From assembly GCA_030913385.1 (NCBI GenBank), contig CP133159.1:2936584-3000583 (forward strand): DNA of 64,000 nt, read 5' to 3'. A program made the position numbers and the translations under genes. The DNA comes from Cytophagaceae bacterium ABcell3. GTDB lineage: Bacteria; Bacteroidota; Bacteroidia; Cytophagales; Cytophagaceae. The notes beneath the pieces were generated by a model. It was not told where the DNA came from. It was given only the letters and a program-made list of their open reading frames with translations, and made no database searches. Shown here piece by piece: positions 51,369 through 60,228 of this stretch (within the stretch, counting starts at the first letter, position 1; every line of letters begins with the position of its first letter).

Positions 51369-51770
51369 TTAATTGGTTAATATAATAAATAAGGCTATAC
51401 AGGCAGTAAACATAAGTGAAAAAGCCACAATTCCTATTAACTGAAGAGAAGTGCTTCTGATTCCCATTTCAGCGAGTTCTTTAAGTGCGTTTTTATAACT
51501 GAAAAAGCCAATTACGTAAATTGTTCCTCCTGTCACTATTAAAATTACGGCAAGTATTCTTGCCAAAATAGCGTAATCTACAGCCGTTAAAAACTCTGCA
51601 ATACCAAGTCCGGCTATCATAGATGATATGCCTGTCCTTATCCAAGCACTAAAGGTACGCTCTTTGGCCAGCAAAGTCCGTTGTTGGGCCCACTCTGTAC
51701 GGTCGCCGGCAAGTTCTTGGCGCCCTTCATCTCCGCTGTAATCTGCATTTTCGGGTTCTGGAGCACTCAT
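51369..51770 (-). CDS. DUF202 family membrane protein
   Basis: A 133-residue protein with a charged N terminus ending in the DUF202 signature AKERTFSAWIRTGISSMIAGLGIAEFL, then helices at about 75-98 and 110-132. DUF202/YidH proteins are small inner-membrane proteins of unknown function. The signature and three-helix layout are clear. The neighbouring metallophosphoesterase and MltF-like genes lie on the same strand 40-60 bp away, so co-transcription is plausible. Confidence 0.88.
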   Translation of the reverse strand: MSAPEPENADYSGDEGRQELAGDRTEWAQQRTLLAKERTFSAWIRTGISSMIAGLGIAEFLTAVDYAILARILAVILIVTGGTIYVIGFFSYKNALKELAEMGIRSTSLQLIGIVAFSLMFTACIALFIILTN

Positions 51771-51810
51771 GCATTCCTGTTTTAATAAAGTTATATAACA
51801 CTTTGGGATG

Positions 51811-53112
51811 CTATATGTTTATTTCCATGCTACGTATGCTTTTGTTTTGTGATTTTGTGAGCGGAGAATCTTTTTGTATTACTTTCTTTCTAAATTCTAT
51901 AACAGTTATTTCTGGCCAAATGCCAACCCTGCCAGAAAAGCCAATAAATCCAAAACCTCTGTTAATGTATAAATGCTTTCCGTTTTCTTTTTTCATACCA
52001 GCCCAGTGCGGATAACGGTATTTTACCGGGCTCCACTTAAACCCTAGAAGCTCGAACCCAAATTGCATTCCATGTGTATGGCCGGATAGTGTGAGGTGTA
52101 CAGGAACTTCTTCTTTTTTTACCACTTCTTCCCAGTGTGTTGGATCATGGCTTAATAGAACCTTGAATGATGATTTTTCTACCCCTAATAGTGCTTTCTT
52201 TAAATCTCCTTTTTGCCCAAAGCCCAAACCCCAGTTTTCTACCCCTAACAGGCTTATTTTTTCACCTCCCTTTTCAATTGTTACATGGTTGTCTAATAAT
52301 AGGTGGAAGCCTATTTCTTTATGAAACCGCTTTAGGTTTTGTAGATTTGTTCTCTTGTCCTCAACCGATGGCCATGAAATATAGTCCCCATAATCATGGT
52401 TGCCTAAAACCGAATATTTTCCATAGGGTGCTTTTATTTCTTTAAAAATTTCTATCCAAGGCTTTAATTCTGAAGCTTCATTGTTGACTATGTCACCAGT
52501 GAAAACGAAAAGGTCAGAGTTTTGGGCATTAATTAACTCTATTCCTTTTTTTACAGCTATTGGATTGTCAAGGCTTCCCGCATGAATATCGGAAATTTGC
52601 GTCAGCGTGAACCCTTCAAATGCTTCTGGCAAATCGTCAAAATAAAGCACTTCTTTTCTTACCTTATAAGCATACTTTCCTTTGGAGATACCATAGATGA
52701 AAAAAGCAAAAGGGAAAGAAGCTAATACTATACCTATTTTACTCACTAATTTACTTCTTAATGGTAGGTGTTGCTCTCCTTCAGAATTATAATTGTATGC
52801 AAATGCCAAGGTTCTATAGACATCTTCTCCTAGCATTATGGTTACAAAAGATAGTTTCGTAACTAAGATAGTGAGGTACAAATGAAAAAAGGTTTTGGCC
52901 CATGTACTGATTTCTCTTCCTCTGATACCTAATATAAAATAGAATAAAAGGATGTTTATACCTGTGAACAGAACCCAATAAGCGGTATTTACTATCGCAC
53001 TCATACCTGCTGAAGTTGTTAAAGTCTTTATCCCCTGAAATACATACCAGTCTATTAATAGCACTAGTATTCCTATGGAAGCAAGAAGTATATATGTTAT
53101 TTTTTTTGTCAT
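51811..53112 (-). CDS. Membrane-anchored metallophosphoesterase
   Basis: A 433-residue protein. Residues 1-150 contain four or five membrane helices. A calcineurin-like phosphoesterase domain follows from about residue 160: QISDIHAG, FVFTGDIVNN, YSVLGNHDYGDY, LLSHDPTHW and LSGHTHGMQFG, giving the complete set of Asp, His and Asn metal ligands for two metals. Similar YkuE/YaeI-type proteins hydrolyse phosphodiester bonds in lipids or UDP-sugars at the membrane. The exact substrate is unknown. It starts the minus-strand run that includes the DUF202, MltF-like and HtrA-like genes. Confidence 0.92.
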   Translation of the reverse strand: MTKKITYILLASIGILVLLIDWYVFQGIKTLTTSAGMSAIVNTAYWVLFTGINILLFYFILGIRGREISTWAKTFFHLYLTILVTKLSFVTIMLGEDVYRTLAFAYNYNSEGEQHLPLRSKLVSKIGIVLASFPFAFFIYGISKGKYAYKVRKEVLYFDDLPEAFEGFTLTQISDIHAGSLDNPIAVKKGIELINAQNSDLFVFTGDIVNNEASELKPWIEIFKEIKAPYGKYSVLGNHDYGDYISWPSVEDKRTNLQNLKRFHKEIGFHLLLDNHVTIEKGGEKISLLGVENWGLGFGQKGDLKKALLGVEKSSFKVLLSHDPTHWEEVVKKEEVPVHLTLSGHTHGMQFGFELLGFKWSPVKYRYPHWAGMKKENGKHLYINRGFGFIGFSGRVGIWPEITVIEFRKKVIQKDSPLTKSQNKSIRSMEINI

Positions 53113-53564
53113 TAGTTTATAAAAAGTTGAAGTCTGATCTTCTGGAAATCATCAGAGTAACATATATGCGAAAAAGGTTTTCATTTTATATGTCTGATCT
53201 AAAATGATGTAAATAATAGTAGATGATCTTAAGTTTCTGTTAGACATCGCATTTATATTACCTAAAGGTTGGTCATTAAGTTCCTTGTCTTCTTTATGGC
53301 TTGCTGAAAAACTTTTTAGATCCTACGAGCTATGGCTTTACATTTAGAGGATATTGGAGTTGAATGCTATTGTATTGAATACCAAAGTTCTTATGTTAAA
53401 ATTTAATATGGCTTACTTCATTATTTTTTAGTCTTTCGTGATTTTGTTCATGAATTAATTTTATAGGCAATAATCTATATCATTTTTTTTGAATTTTTTT
53501 ATAAAAAAGCCATGTACGGAACAATTATTGCATTGTTTATAATACACCAGAACTACCAAATAGC
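53113..53564. other. 450-bp AT-rich divergent intergenic region
   Basis: Between the metallophosphoesterase (minus) and NADH dehydrogenase (plus). No open frame or clear promoter consensus is seen. One word, gcttgctgaaaaact near 53315, resembles the end sequence of the 33236 and 59005 repeats, so a decayed repeat end may be present. Confidence 0.4.
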
Positions 53565-54890
53565 ATGAATATTCACATCCCGGAAAGTAATTTAAAAAGA
53601 GTTGTCATTATAGGAGCGGGCTTTGGTGGCTTGAAGTTGGCTCGTAGGCTTGCTTCTAAGGACTATCAGGTTGTTTTGTTAGATAAAAATAACTACCATC
53701 AGTTTCAACCTTTATTTTATCAAGTAGCTACGGCTGGTCTGGAACCAAGTGCAATATCTTTTCCTCTTCGTAAGGCTTTTCAATCACACCCTAACGTTCA
53801 CATCCGTATTACGGAAGTTAAGTCTATTGACCCGGAGAAAAACGAGGTTCAAACAGCGCTGGGAGAGCTTCGGTATGATTACTTAGTTTTATCTATGGGC
53901 GCAGACACCAACTACTACGGCATGAAGTCTATTATGGAAAAATCTATGCCTATGAAATCAGTCAGCGAAGCGCTTGCGTTGCGGAACCACCTTCTTCAAA
54001 ACCTCGAGGACGCACTTTCTGTTTCTGATGACATAGAAAGACAGCGCTTGATGAATATTGTTGTGGTAGGTGGAGGGCCTACTGGGGTAGAGGTGGCAGG
54101 TACATTGGCGGAAATGAAAAAAACTGTTTTGCCTAAAGATTTTCCTGACCTTGACTTTACCTCAATGAAAATTTATTTGGTAGAAGCGGCTGGAAAAGTG
54201 CTTAATCCTATGTCGCCCAAAGCTTCGGAAAAGGCTGAAGAATACCTGACAAAGCTTGGTGTGACCGTTAGGACAAACATAGGCGTAAAAGACTATGATG
54301 GTAAAACCGTGTTTTTAGGGGATGGCTACACGATTGAAAGTAGAACGCTTATCTGGGCTGCTGGTGTGAAAGCTAATGTAATCCCAGGTATTCCAGCATC
54401 TGTTATAAACAGAGGTGGCCGAATTTCTGTAGATCGATATAATAGGGTAGAAGGGTTTGATAATATTTTTGCATTAGGTGACCAAGCACTTATGGTGGAA
54501 GAAAAGTTCCCCAATGGACACCCACAAGTGGCGCAGCCTGCTTTGCAACAAGCAGACTGTTTGGCCAAAAATTTAATCCGTGAACTTAAAGGGAAGCCTT
54601 GGAAAGAGTTTTCTTATAATGATCTTGGTTCTATGGCTACTGTAGGTCGTAATTTGGCAGTAGTAGATTTGCCATTTATTAAGTTCCAAGGCTTCTTTGC
54701 TTGGTTGGTTTGGATGTTTGTGCATTTAATGTCTATTGTTGGTGTAAAGAATCGTTTGTTGATTTTTATTAATTGGTGTTGGAATTATATTACCTATGAC
54801 CAATCGCTTCGTTTGATCATTAAACCAAAAGTAAAACCAAATACCTCGGAGTCTTCTAAGAAAGAAGAAGAAGAGGAGCTGATTGTATAG
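53565..54890 (+). CDS. ndh: Type II NADH dehydrogenase (NDH-2)
   Basis: A 441-residue flavoprotein. The N-terminal FAD-binding Rossmann motif is VVIIGAGFGGLKLARRLA, the second nucleotide-binding motif is VVVGGGPTGVEVAGTLAEM, and the FAD tail motif is FALGDQALM. The CxxC-free sequence and a C-terminal amphipathic/hydrophobic region (FFAWLVWMFVHLMSIVG, LLIFINWCWNYIT) match membrane-associated NDH-2 rather than soluble disulfide reductases. It feeds electrons from NADH to quinone without pumping protons. The final segment is acidic (SKKEEEEELIV). Single-gene unit. Confidence 0.93.
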   Translation: MNIHIPESNLKRVVIIGAGFGGLKLARRLASKDYQVVLLDKNNYHQFQPLFYQVATAGLEPSAISFPLRKAFQSHPNVHIRITEVKSIDPEKNEVQTALGELRYDYLVLSMGADTNYYGMKSIMEKSMPMKSVSEALALRNHLLQNLEDALSVSDDIERQRLMNIVVVGGGPTGVEVAGTLAEMKKTVLPKDFPDLDFTSMKIYLVEAAGKVLNPMSPKASEKAEEYLTKLGVTVRTNIGVKDYDGKTVFLGDGYTIESRTLIWAAGVKANVIPGIPASVINRGGRISVDRYNRVEGFDNIFALGDQALMVEEKFPNGHPQVAQPALQQADCLAKNLIRELKGKPWKEFSYNDLGSMATVGRNLAVVDLPFIKFQGFFAWLVWMFVHLMSIVGVKNRLLIFINWCWNYITYDQSLRLIIKPKVKPNTSESSKKEEEEELIV

Positions 54891-54975
54891 GCTACAAATT
54901 TAAGTACTGGGAATTTTAGGGCAGCCATTGGGCAGTAGATTTTTTGCTGCTTGATGGCTGTTGTTTGCTGAACCC

Positions 54976-55482
54976 TTACCTGTCTGCGAAAAATAAAATT
55001 TTTTTAAATTTTAAAAATATACCTGCACTTAGCAAAAAGCTTACGATATATAATATATAGATCAACCAGGTTTGCTCAATATAAAGTGAGTCAAGTACAC
55101 TGCTTCTGTTTTCAATAGTATAGATAAAAAGAAAGTTTAAAGAAGCAGCAGCAAATGAGTTGGCAGGTATTGCTAGCTTATGGAAGTTTCTAAGTTCATA
55201 AGGGGTAAGCAGGTAGTTGAGCAAAGTGTTTATTAATAAAAAAGGTGCAGAATACAAAATCATCAGCGAGAACGAAGGAATAAAGCTTATAGCTCTTGCT
55301 GCTATACCTGGGAATCCCGTCGTGAGAATGAGGGAGGCAAAATACGCCAAAGAGAATATTACCAGACCAGAACCCCATAACTGCGCAGTAAAGTAAAATG
55401 TCTTTTTAAATGCCGGTCCGACCTTTTTTCTGAAGTAATACGTAATTAAAAGGAGTAAAACAATGAGTAATATTAGTTTCAT
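54976..55482 (-). CDS. Multi-pass membrane protein of unknown function
   Basis: A 168-residue protein with about five hydrophobic helices (LILLIVLLLLITYYF, LWGSGLVIFSLAYFASLIL, FSLMILYSAPFLLINTLL, FAAASLNFLFIY, LIYILYIVSFLLSAGIFL) and short loops. No catalytic motif is seen and no family is recognised. It is convergent with the NADH dehydrogenase gene and divergent from the CPBP protease gene. Confidence 0.7.
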   Translation of the reverse strand: MKLILLIVLLLLITYYFRKKVGPAFKKTFYFTAQLWGSGLVIFSLAYFASLILTTGFPGIAARAISFIPSFSLMILYSAPFLLINTLLNYLLTPYELRNFHKLAIPANSFAAASLNFLFIYTIENRSSVLDSLYIEQTWLIYILYIVSFLLSAGIFLKFKKILFFADR

Positions 55483-55566
55483 TTCTCTTTCTGATTAATG
55501 TAAAAATACATCAACTTTCCTACTTTTAAAATTCTTAATTATCCTTTGTGAAAAATATATAGGAAA

Positions 55567-56334
55567 ATGAAAAACAAACAATTAATTATAGGTGTTGTCC
55601 TTTTTCTGCTTGGTTTTGTGGGAGTTTTGTCTTTGTTGACTATGCCTTTTAATGTAGAAGCAATACCGGAAGAGGCAAGAGAAGATTTGCTGGAACAATT
55701 TTCACCGGACCAGCTTCAGTTATTAAACCTAATCAACCCGACTCTTATACTTTTAGTTTGTACTTTTATAGGAGTAAAGTTTAGCCCCAAAGTTAATCTT
55801 GAAGTTCCTACCTTAGAAAAGGCTTTAGAAGGGGGAAGTTGGAAAAATAGCCTCATAGGTCAGGTTAAAAGTGGTTTTTGGGGAGGTGTTATAGGTGGGG
55901 TTTTAATTGTTTTAATGTATGCGCTTTTCAGACCTTTATTGCCTGTAAACTATCTTGAAATAGAGGAAGTTTCTCAACCTTCTGTAATTGCCAGGTTTCT
56001 TTATGGGGGTATTACTGAAGAAATTATGATGCGCTATGGGGTAATGACTCTAGTTATATGGATCATTAGTAAGTTTACTAAAAATTTGTCGCAAGGTGTA
56101 TATTGGGTAGGTATATTGATTGCTGCTGTTCTTTTTGGCGCAGGGCATTTGCCTATGCTGAGCCAGTTAGTATCAGAACCTACGCCTGTTTTGGTAAACT
56201 TTATCATATTCGCCAATGCTGCTGGCGGAGTTGTGTTTGGGTGGCTTTATTGGAAAAAAGGGCTGGAAGCTGCAATTATCGCTCATATGTTTGCCCATGT
56301 GGTATTGTTGATTTTTAATCATATTTCAGCTTAG
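55567..56334 (+). CDS. CPBP-family intramembrane glutamic protease
   Basis: A 255-residue polytopic membrane protein. The CPBP (Abi/Rce1) motifs are present: EEIMMR with Glu151, Glu152 and Arg156, His194 in FGAGHLP, and a later His240 in AAIIAHMFAH. These residues form the active site of Rce1-type CAAX proteases. Bacterial members process peptides in the membrane, and some act in bacteriocin self-protection. No peptide or bacteriocin gene is next to it, so a housekeeping role is more likely. The substrate is unknown. Confidence 0.9.
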   Translation: MKNKQLIIGVVLFLLGFVGVLSLLTMPFNVEAIPEEAREDLLEQFSPDQLQLLNLINPTLILLVCTFIGVKFSPKVNLEVPTLEKALEGGSWKNSLIGQVKSGFWGGVIGGVLIVLMYALFRPLLPVNYLEIEEVSQPSVIARFLYGGITEEIMMRYGVMTLVIWIISKFTKNLSQGVYWVGILIAAVLFGAGHLPMLSQLVSEPTPVLVNFIIFANAAGGVVFGWLYWKKGLEAAIIAHMFAHVVLLIFNHISA

Positions 56335-56466
56335 TACATCATGCTCAAAGTCCTTATAGAAAAAGCATGTAAAAAAAGTATCGTTAAATAGTTATTTCTA
56401 ACACTTGAGTATTATTTTTACGTTATTAAACACAACCACATTATTCATTTAACCCAAAAAACTGAA

Positions 56467-56895
56467 ATGTATACTGGAATTCAACACTTCCATTCTTTTC
56501 TTGCCTATTTAGTATTGGCAGGTTTAGTTGTAAGTATTTTAAATGCCCTGGTAGGGTTTGGAAATAAAAAAGATTTTGCGGCTAAAGATAGAAAACTGTC
56601 TTTGCTGGGTTTAATTCCAACCCACCTTCAATTTTTACTTGGTATTATACTCTATTTTCTTTCTCCTTTAGGAGCAAGCAATATATCAGGAGAGGCTATG
56701 GGGAATTCTGTAGCCAGATTATACTTTCTTGAACATCCCTTGACTATGCTTATTGCCATTGTTTTAATAACTATTGGCTACTCAAAAGCTAAGCGTCAAG
56801 TAGGTTCTCCTAAAGGATATAAAAGTATATTTATATTTTATGGTATCGGATTTATATTGATTCTAACCAGAATCCCATGGATGAATTGGCCATAA
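56467..56895 (+). CDS. Four-helix membrane protein with conserved histidines
   Basis: A 142-residue protein with four hydrophobic helices (FLAYLVLAGLVVSILNALVG, LLGLIPTHLQFLLGIILYFL, LTMLIAIVLITIGY, IFIFYGIGFILILTRIPW). His residues lie at helix ends (IQHFHSF, PTHLQF, LEHPLTM), a layout that resembles small b-type cytochrome-like proteins found across Bacteroidota. Heme binding is inference from the His placement. Single-gene unit, ending in a shared terminator. Confidence 0.75.
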   Translation: MYTGIQHFHSFLAYLVLAGLVVSILNALVGFGNKKDFAAKDRKLSLLGLIPTHLQFLLGIILYFLSPLGASNISGEAMGNSVARLYFLEHPLTMLIAIVLITIGYSKAKRQVGSPKGYKSIFIFYGIGFILILTRIPWMNWP

Positions 56896-56910
56896 GAAAT
56901 GAAAGCATCA

Positions 56911-56942
56911 AAAAAACCTGAAGGAATTACTTCAGGTTTTTT
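56911..56942. terminator. Bidirectional terminator
   Basis: AAAAAACCTGAA / TTCAGGTTTTTT, a perfect 12-bp stem with an 8-nt loop, lies between the four-helix protein gene and the convergent oxidoreductase gene. Confidence 0.85.
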
Positions 56943-56961
56943 TTGATTAATATTATCAGGT

Positions 56962-57903
56962 TTAGACAACAACAACTACTTTCCCTCTGGTTTTTCCTGT
57001 TTCTATTTGTTGATGGGCGCTGGCAATATCAGTAAATGAAAAAACATGGGATATAATAGGTTTTATTGCTCTAGAGTCCAGTAGTTCAGCAATTTTTTTC
57101 ATATCATTTCCAGAAGATTTTACTAAATAGTTTGATGCTTGAATATTTTTATCCTTTGCTTTTGCCATAACTTCCTCTTTTACCCCTCCAACAATAGATA
57201 TTAGTTTTCCTCCAGGACGTAAGCATTCAATAGACTTGAGCGTGGTATCTCCTCCGATAGGGTCTAATATTACATCAATATCTGTAGCAATATCTTCTAT
57301 TTGTTCTTTTGTGTAATCAATATGCCTGTCTGCCCCAATTTCTTTCAAAAAGGTAGCATTTTTATAAGAAGCTGTTCCTGATACAGTTCTTCCCATAAGT
57401 TTGGCCATTTGTACAGCAAAGTGGCCCACGCCGCCCGCAGCAGCATGGATGAGTATATTCTGCTTGGTGGTAACTTGAGCCTCATGGTACAACACCTGCC
57501 AAGCAGTAAGGGCCGCTAAGGATGTGGCCGCTGCTTGGGTATGAGTAATGCCTTCAGGCTTTAATGTGAGGTGTTCTTCTGGTGCTGCAACATATTCTGC
57601 ATAAGCTTTGCCATGTCCAGGGAAGTTGGTCATGCCAAATACTAATTGACCTTTTTTAAATTTTTTTACCTTGCTTCCTATCGCTTCTACCTCGCCTGAT
57701 ATATCCCATCCCAAAACAAGCGGCTGTTCGCTTTTTAATTGGTGATACATAGCGCCACCGTTTCTTGTTTTGACATCTACAGGGTTTATACTTATAGCAT
57801 GTACACGTACGAGTATTTCATTTTCTTTTAAATCAGGTTTCTTTAAATTTTCTAGGGCTAGATTTTCAGAACCTCCGGGTTCTTTTAATACTATTGCTTT
57901 CAT
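56962..57903 (-). CDS. NADP-dependent quinone oxidoreductase (MDR superfamily)
   Basis: A 313-residue medium-chain dehydrogenase/reductase. The N-terminal catalytic-domain segment is HAISINPVDVKTRNG, and the cofactor-binding loop is ILIHAAAGGVGHFAVQMAK. No zinc ligands are visible (the structural Cys cluster is absent), so it belongs to the zinc-independent quinone/enone reductase group rather than alcohol dehydrogenases. It would reduce quinones or enones with NADPH. It is divergent from the pirin gene, and the two share a 168-bp intergenic region. Confidence 0.92.
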   Translation of the reverse strand: MKAIVLKEPGGSENLALENLKKPDLKENEILVRVHAISINPVDVKTRNGGAMYHQLKSEQPLVLGWDISGEVEAIGSKVKKFKKGQLVFGMTNFPGHGKAYAEYVAAPEEHLTLKPEGITHTQAAATSLAALTAWQVLYHEAQVTTKQNILIHAAAGGVGHFAVQMAKLMGRTVSGTASYKNATFLKEIGADRHIDYTKEQIEDIATDIDVILDPIGGDTTLKSIECLRPGGKLISIVGGVKEEVMAKAKDKNIQASNYLVKSSGNDMKKIAELLDSRAIKPIISHVFSFTDIASAHQQIETGKTRGKVVVVV

Positions 57904-58013
57904 TTACCATATATGATTATGCAGATAAATGAAACCTCTAAAGAGCAAAAAGGTTATAAATACCGGTGGGTTATTCAGGTATCCTTAGTTCCGCTTTAGC
58001 CCAAAACGAATTT

Positions 58014-58041
58014 AGATAAAACAGAATGAGTGTTATATTTG
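58014..58041 (+). promoter_or_regulatory. Possible -33/-7 promoter of the pirin gene
   Basis: TATATTTG at 58034-58041 is an exact match to TAnnTTTG. TTTA about 19 nt upstream is a weak -33 element. The pirin ATG is 30 bp downstream. Confidence 0.45.
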
Positions 58042-58071
58042 TATTAAAGATTATTGTATAAACATGTATTT

Positions 58072-58926
58072 ATGAGGACTATTAAACACATTCATACCGC
58101 AGAATATTCGCCTATTAGTGACCTAGAAACTTATCGAGCTATACCTACTCGGACGGTTCAGTATATTGACCCATTTTTATTCTTGAATCATCATGGCCCG
58201 CAGGTTTATCCTCCGAACAACAATGGACTACCTTTTGGGCCACATCCTCACAGGGGGATGGAGACTGTCACTTTTATTTTAAATGGGGATATTTCTCATA
58301 AAGATAGTAGTGGGCATGAAAGTATCATTAATGCAGGAGGTGTTCAATGGATGACGGCAGGCAAAGGTTTAATACATGCAGAAGTTTCTTCTGATGAATT
58401 TAAAGAAAAAGGAGGACCTCTTGAGATTTTACAACTTTGGTTGAACTTACCTGCAAAGCTGAAAATGACAAAACCTTTTTATAAGGGCTTGCAGAAAGAG
58501 GATATTCCTTCAGTTGCGATGGACAATGGAAAAGTAAAGTTAAATTTAGTATCTGGAAAGTGGGAAAGTGAAGAAGGAGCCTTTAATTCAGCTGTTGATG
58601 TACACTTAAGCACTGCTCACTTTGAAAAGGATGGCTTTTATTCTATTGATATACCAAAGGAGCAAAATATATTCTTTTATGTTATTAATGGCAATGTTGT
58701 GGTGAATGGAACCGATGTAGAAGCATTAAAACTGGTAGAGTTTAATAATGATGGCGAAAAGCTTGAAATTAAAGCCAAAACGGAGAGTATTGTGTTGTTA
58801 GGCTTTGCAAAGCCTTTAGATGAACCTGTGGTTGCACAAGGGCCATTTGTAATGAATACTGAAAAAGAAATAGAAGATGCTTATAAGGATTACCGCCAAG
58901 GAAAGTTTGGTACATGGTCCTCTTAA
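58072..58926 (+). CDS. Pirin family protein
   Basis: About 284 residues from the ATG at 58072. An in-frame TTG at 58054 is a less likely start. The bicupin pirin signature is clear: FLFLNHHGPQ, GPHPHRGMETVTFIL and GKGLIHAEVS supply the His/Glu metal ligands. Pirins are iron-binding cupins, and bacterial members have quercetinase activity or modulate metabolic enzymes. The C-terminal cupin is present, so the protein is full length. It is divergent from the quinone oxidoreductase gene, a common pairing of redox-response genes, though regulation is not shown here. Confidence 0.92.
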   Translation: MRTIKHIHTAEYSPISDLETYRAIPTRTVQYIDPFLFLNHHGPQVYPPNNNGLPFGPHPHRGMETVTFILNGDISHKDSSGHESIINAGGVQWMTAGKGLIHAEVSSDEFKEKGGPLEILQLWLNLPAKLKMTKPFYKGLQKEDIPSVAMDNGKVKLNLVSGKWESEEGAFNSAVDVHLSTAHFEKDGFYSIDIPKEQNIFFYVINGNVVVNGTDVEALKLVEFNNDGEKLEIKAKTESIVLLGFAKPLDEPVVAQGPFVMNTEKEIEDAYKDYRQGKFGTWSS

Positions 58927-58948
58927 GACTTAGCATACATAAAATGAA

Positions 58949-58992
58949 TTTGGTAAACGTAGAGACAAGTCTTTGTTACTACATTTACCAAA
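58949..58992 (+). terminator. Terminator-like hairpin after the pirin gene
   Basis: TTTGGTAAACGTAG / CTACATTTACCAAA, a 14-bp stem with one mismatch and a 16-nt loop, followed by CTTTTAC, 22 bp past the stop codon. Confidence 0.55.
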
Positions 58993-59003
58993 CTTTTACT
59001 TAG

Positions 59004-59260
59004 GGGGCGCTGAAAAACGCCCAAAATATTGACCTGTTGATATTTGCATAAAAATTAGGAGGTGTAGGTGCAAGGGTTTTCCAGTTATTTCTTATTTTTC
59101 CGTGCACATTAAATTAACAAGCTTTTAATCCAATACTTTTTTGGGCTAGCCACAAGCGCACAATCTACTTTATGGCCTTCATTCGAAGTATTCCAATACG
59201 TCTTCATGTAAGGCCATGCATATCTTGCACACTTGTGACTTTTTCAGCAGGCCCTACTTA
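59004..59260 (+). repeat. Degenerate intergenic repeat with inverted ends (R4-R3 modules)
   Basis: A 250-bp stretch from gcgctgaaaaacg (59004) to gactttttcagcagg (near 59251) with imperfect inverted ends, like the 33236-33484 copy. It contains R4 (59144-59217, similar to 21626-21692) and R3 (59225-59260, matching 33451-33484 with few changes). Internally, cacaagcgcacaatct near 59151 is complementary in part to the sequence before 59238, so the right half can fold back. No gene is seen in this gap. Confidence 0.55.
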
Positions 59261-59277
59261 AACCTGGATTATGCAGG

Positions 59278-59943
59278 TTAAACTGTAAGCGCCTTTAAAC
59301 AAGGATCAGTATAATCTTTTACAATTGCCAATAGATTATCATATTTCTCGAAGTCTTTTGCTTCATGTGCGGTTGTTAGAACTACGCACTTCATTCCTGC
59401 ATTTTGGGCACATTCGACACCTTTGGGTGCGTCTTCAAAAACGATACAATTTTCCGGTTCTACGCCCATACTATTGGCTGCTAATAAAAACGTTTCTGGA
59501 TGAGGTTTGCTCTCTTTAACGTCTTCTGCGCATACAATGCATTTAAAGTAGTGCCTTAAGTTTAAATTGTCCAGAATATAATCGACGTTAAAAACACCTG
59601 CTGCGGAACCAATAGACATAGGTATATTTTGATTAGCAGCTTCTTTAAAAAAGATGTCCAGACCATCTATAAGCTTCATGTGGGGGCGATAAAGTTTTTG
59701 ATATCTTTTTTCTTTTTCTATAACATAATGGTTCATTTCTTCAGGAGTAAACCTGCTTTTTCCAAATACCCGCTCTAATAGCTCTTCGTTTTTGCCATAC
59801 ATTTGTAGTTTAACTTGTTCGTAAGTCATAGAGGCTCCAAGATCTTTATTGAGCATTTCATACCAGATTTCAGTATGGTATTTCATATCGTCTATCATGG
59901 TGCCATTCATATCAAATATGAAGGCTTTGTTTGGCTGTGTCAT
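59278..59943 (-). CDS. HAD-superfamily hydrolase (beta-phosphoglucomutase-like)
   Basis: A 221-residue HAD hydrolase with a C1-type helical cap. Motif I is FDMNGTMIDD with nucleophile Asp11, motif II is SIGSAAG, motif III Lys lies near ESKPHPETF and motif IV is VFEDAPKGVECAQ. The expected DxDG in motif I reads D-M-N-G: the second Asp, the usual general acid/base, is replaced by Asn13. This may alter or slow catalysis, or mark a different reaction. The same D-x-NGTMI variant occurs, from memory, in related Bacteroidota proteins. Sugar-phosphate phosphatase or mutase-like activity is the nearest guess. Confidence 0.88.
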   Translation of the reverse strand: MTQPNKAFIFDMNGTMIDDMKYHTEIWYEMLNKDLGASMTYEQVKLQMYGKNEELLERVFGKSRFTPEEMNHYVIEKEKRYQKLYRPHMKLIDGLDIFFKEAANQNIPMSIGSAAGVFNVDYILDNLNLRHYFKCIVCAEDVKESKPHPETFLLAANSMGVEPENCIVFEDAPKGVECAQNAGMKCVVLTTAHEAKDFEKYDNLLAIVKDYTDPCLKALTV

Positions 59944-59963
59944 TAAATTTCAAAATTGGTGTC

Positions 59964-60081
59964 AAACCTGAATTAATCAATAGGGCTTTCTAATACGCAG
60001 CAAAACAACTTCAGGTCAGTCTTCGCTCACGTTTGTTGTTATTTTGCTCCTCATGATGAAGTATATCGCATAATTGAGATT
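59964..60081 (-). repeat. Degenerate dispersed repeat, inverted R1-R2 copy
   Basis: Read on the minus strand, this stretch gives R1 (60081-60036, aattatgcgatatacttc then atgaggagcaaaataacaa) followed by R2 (60004-59964, attagaaagccctattga). The order is the same as in 33251-33430 but with about 65 fewer bases between modules. It occupies the 285-bp gap before the P450 gene, with no gene visible. Confidence 0.55.
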
Positions 60082-60228
60082 AAAGCAATAATAGTTCAAA
60101 AGATGCTAAAAAAGAAATCTTTTGGATACTGATATTACTATAGCTGTGGGCTTTTAAATATAGTTGTAAACAAGGTTTAAGGACAACAGTTATAAAAATA
60201 CATTTCTTTCAAACAAATTAATGAGATT

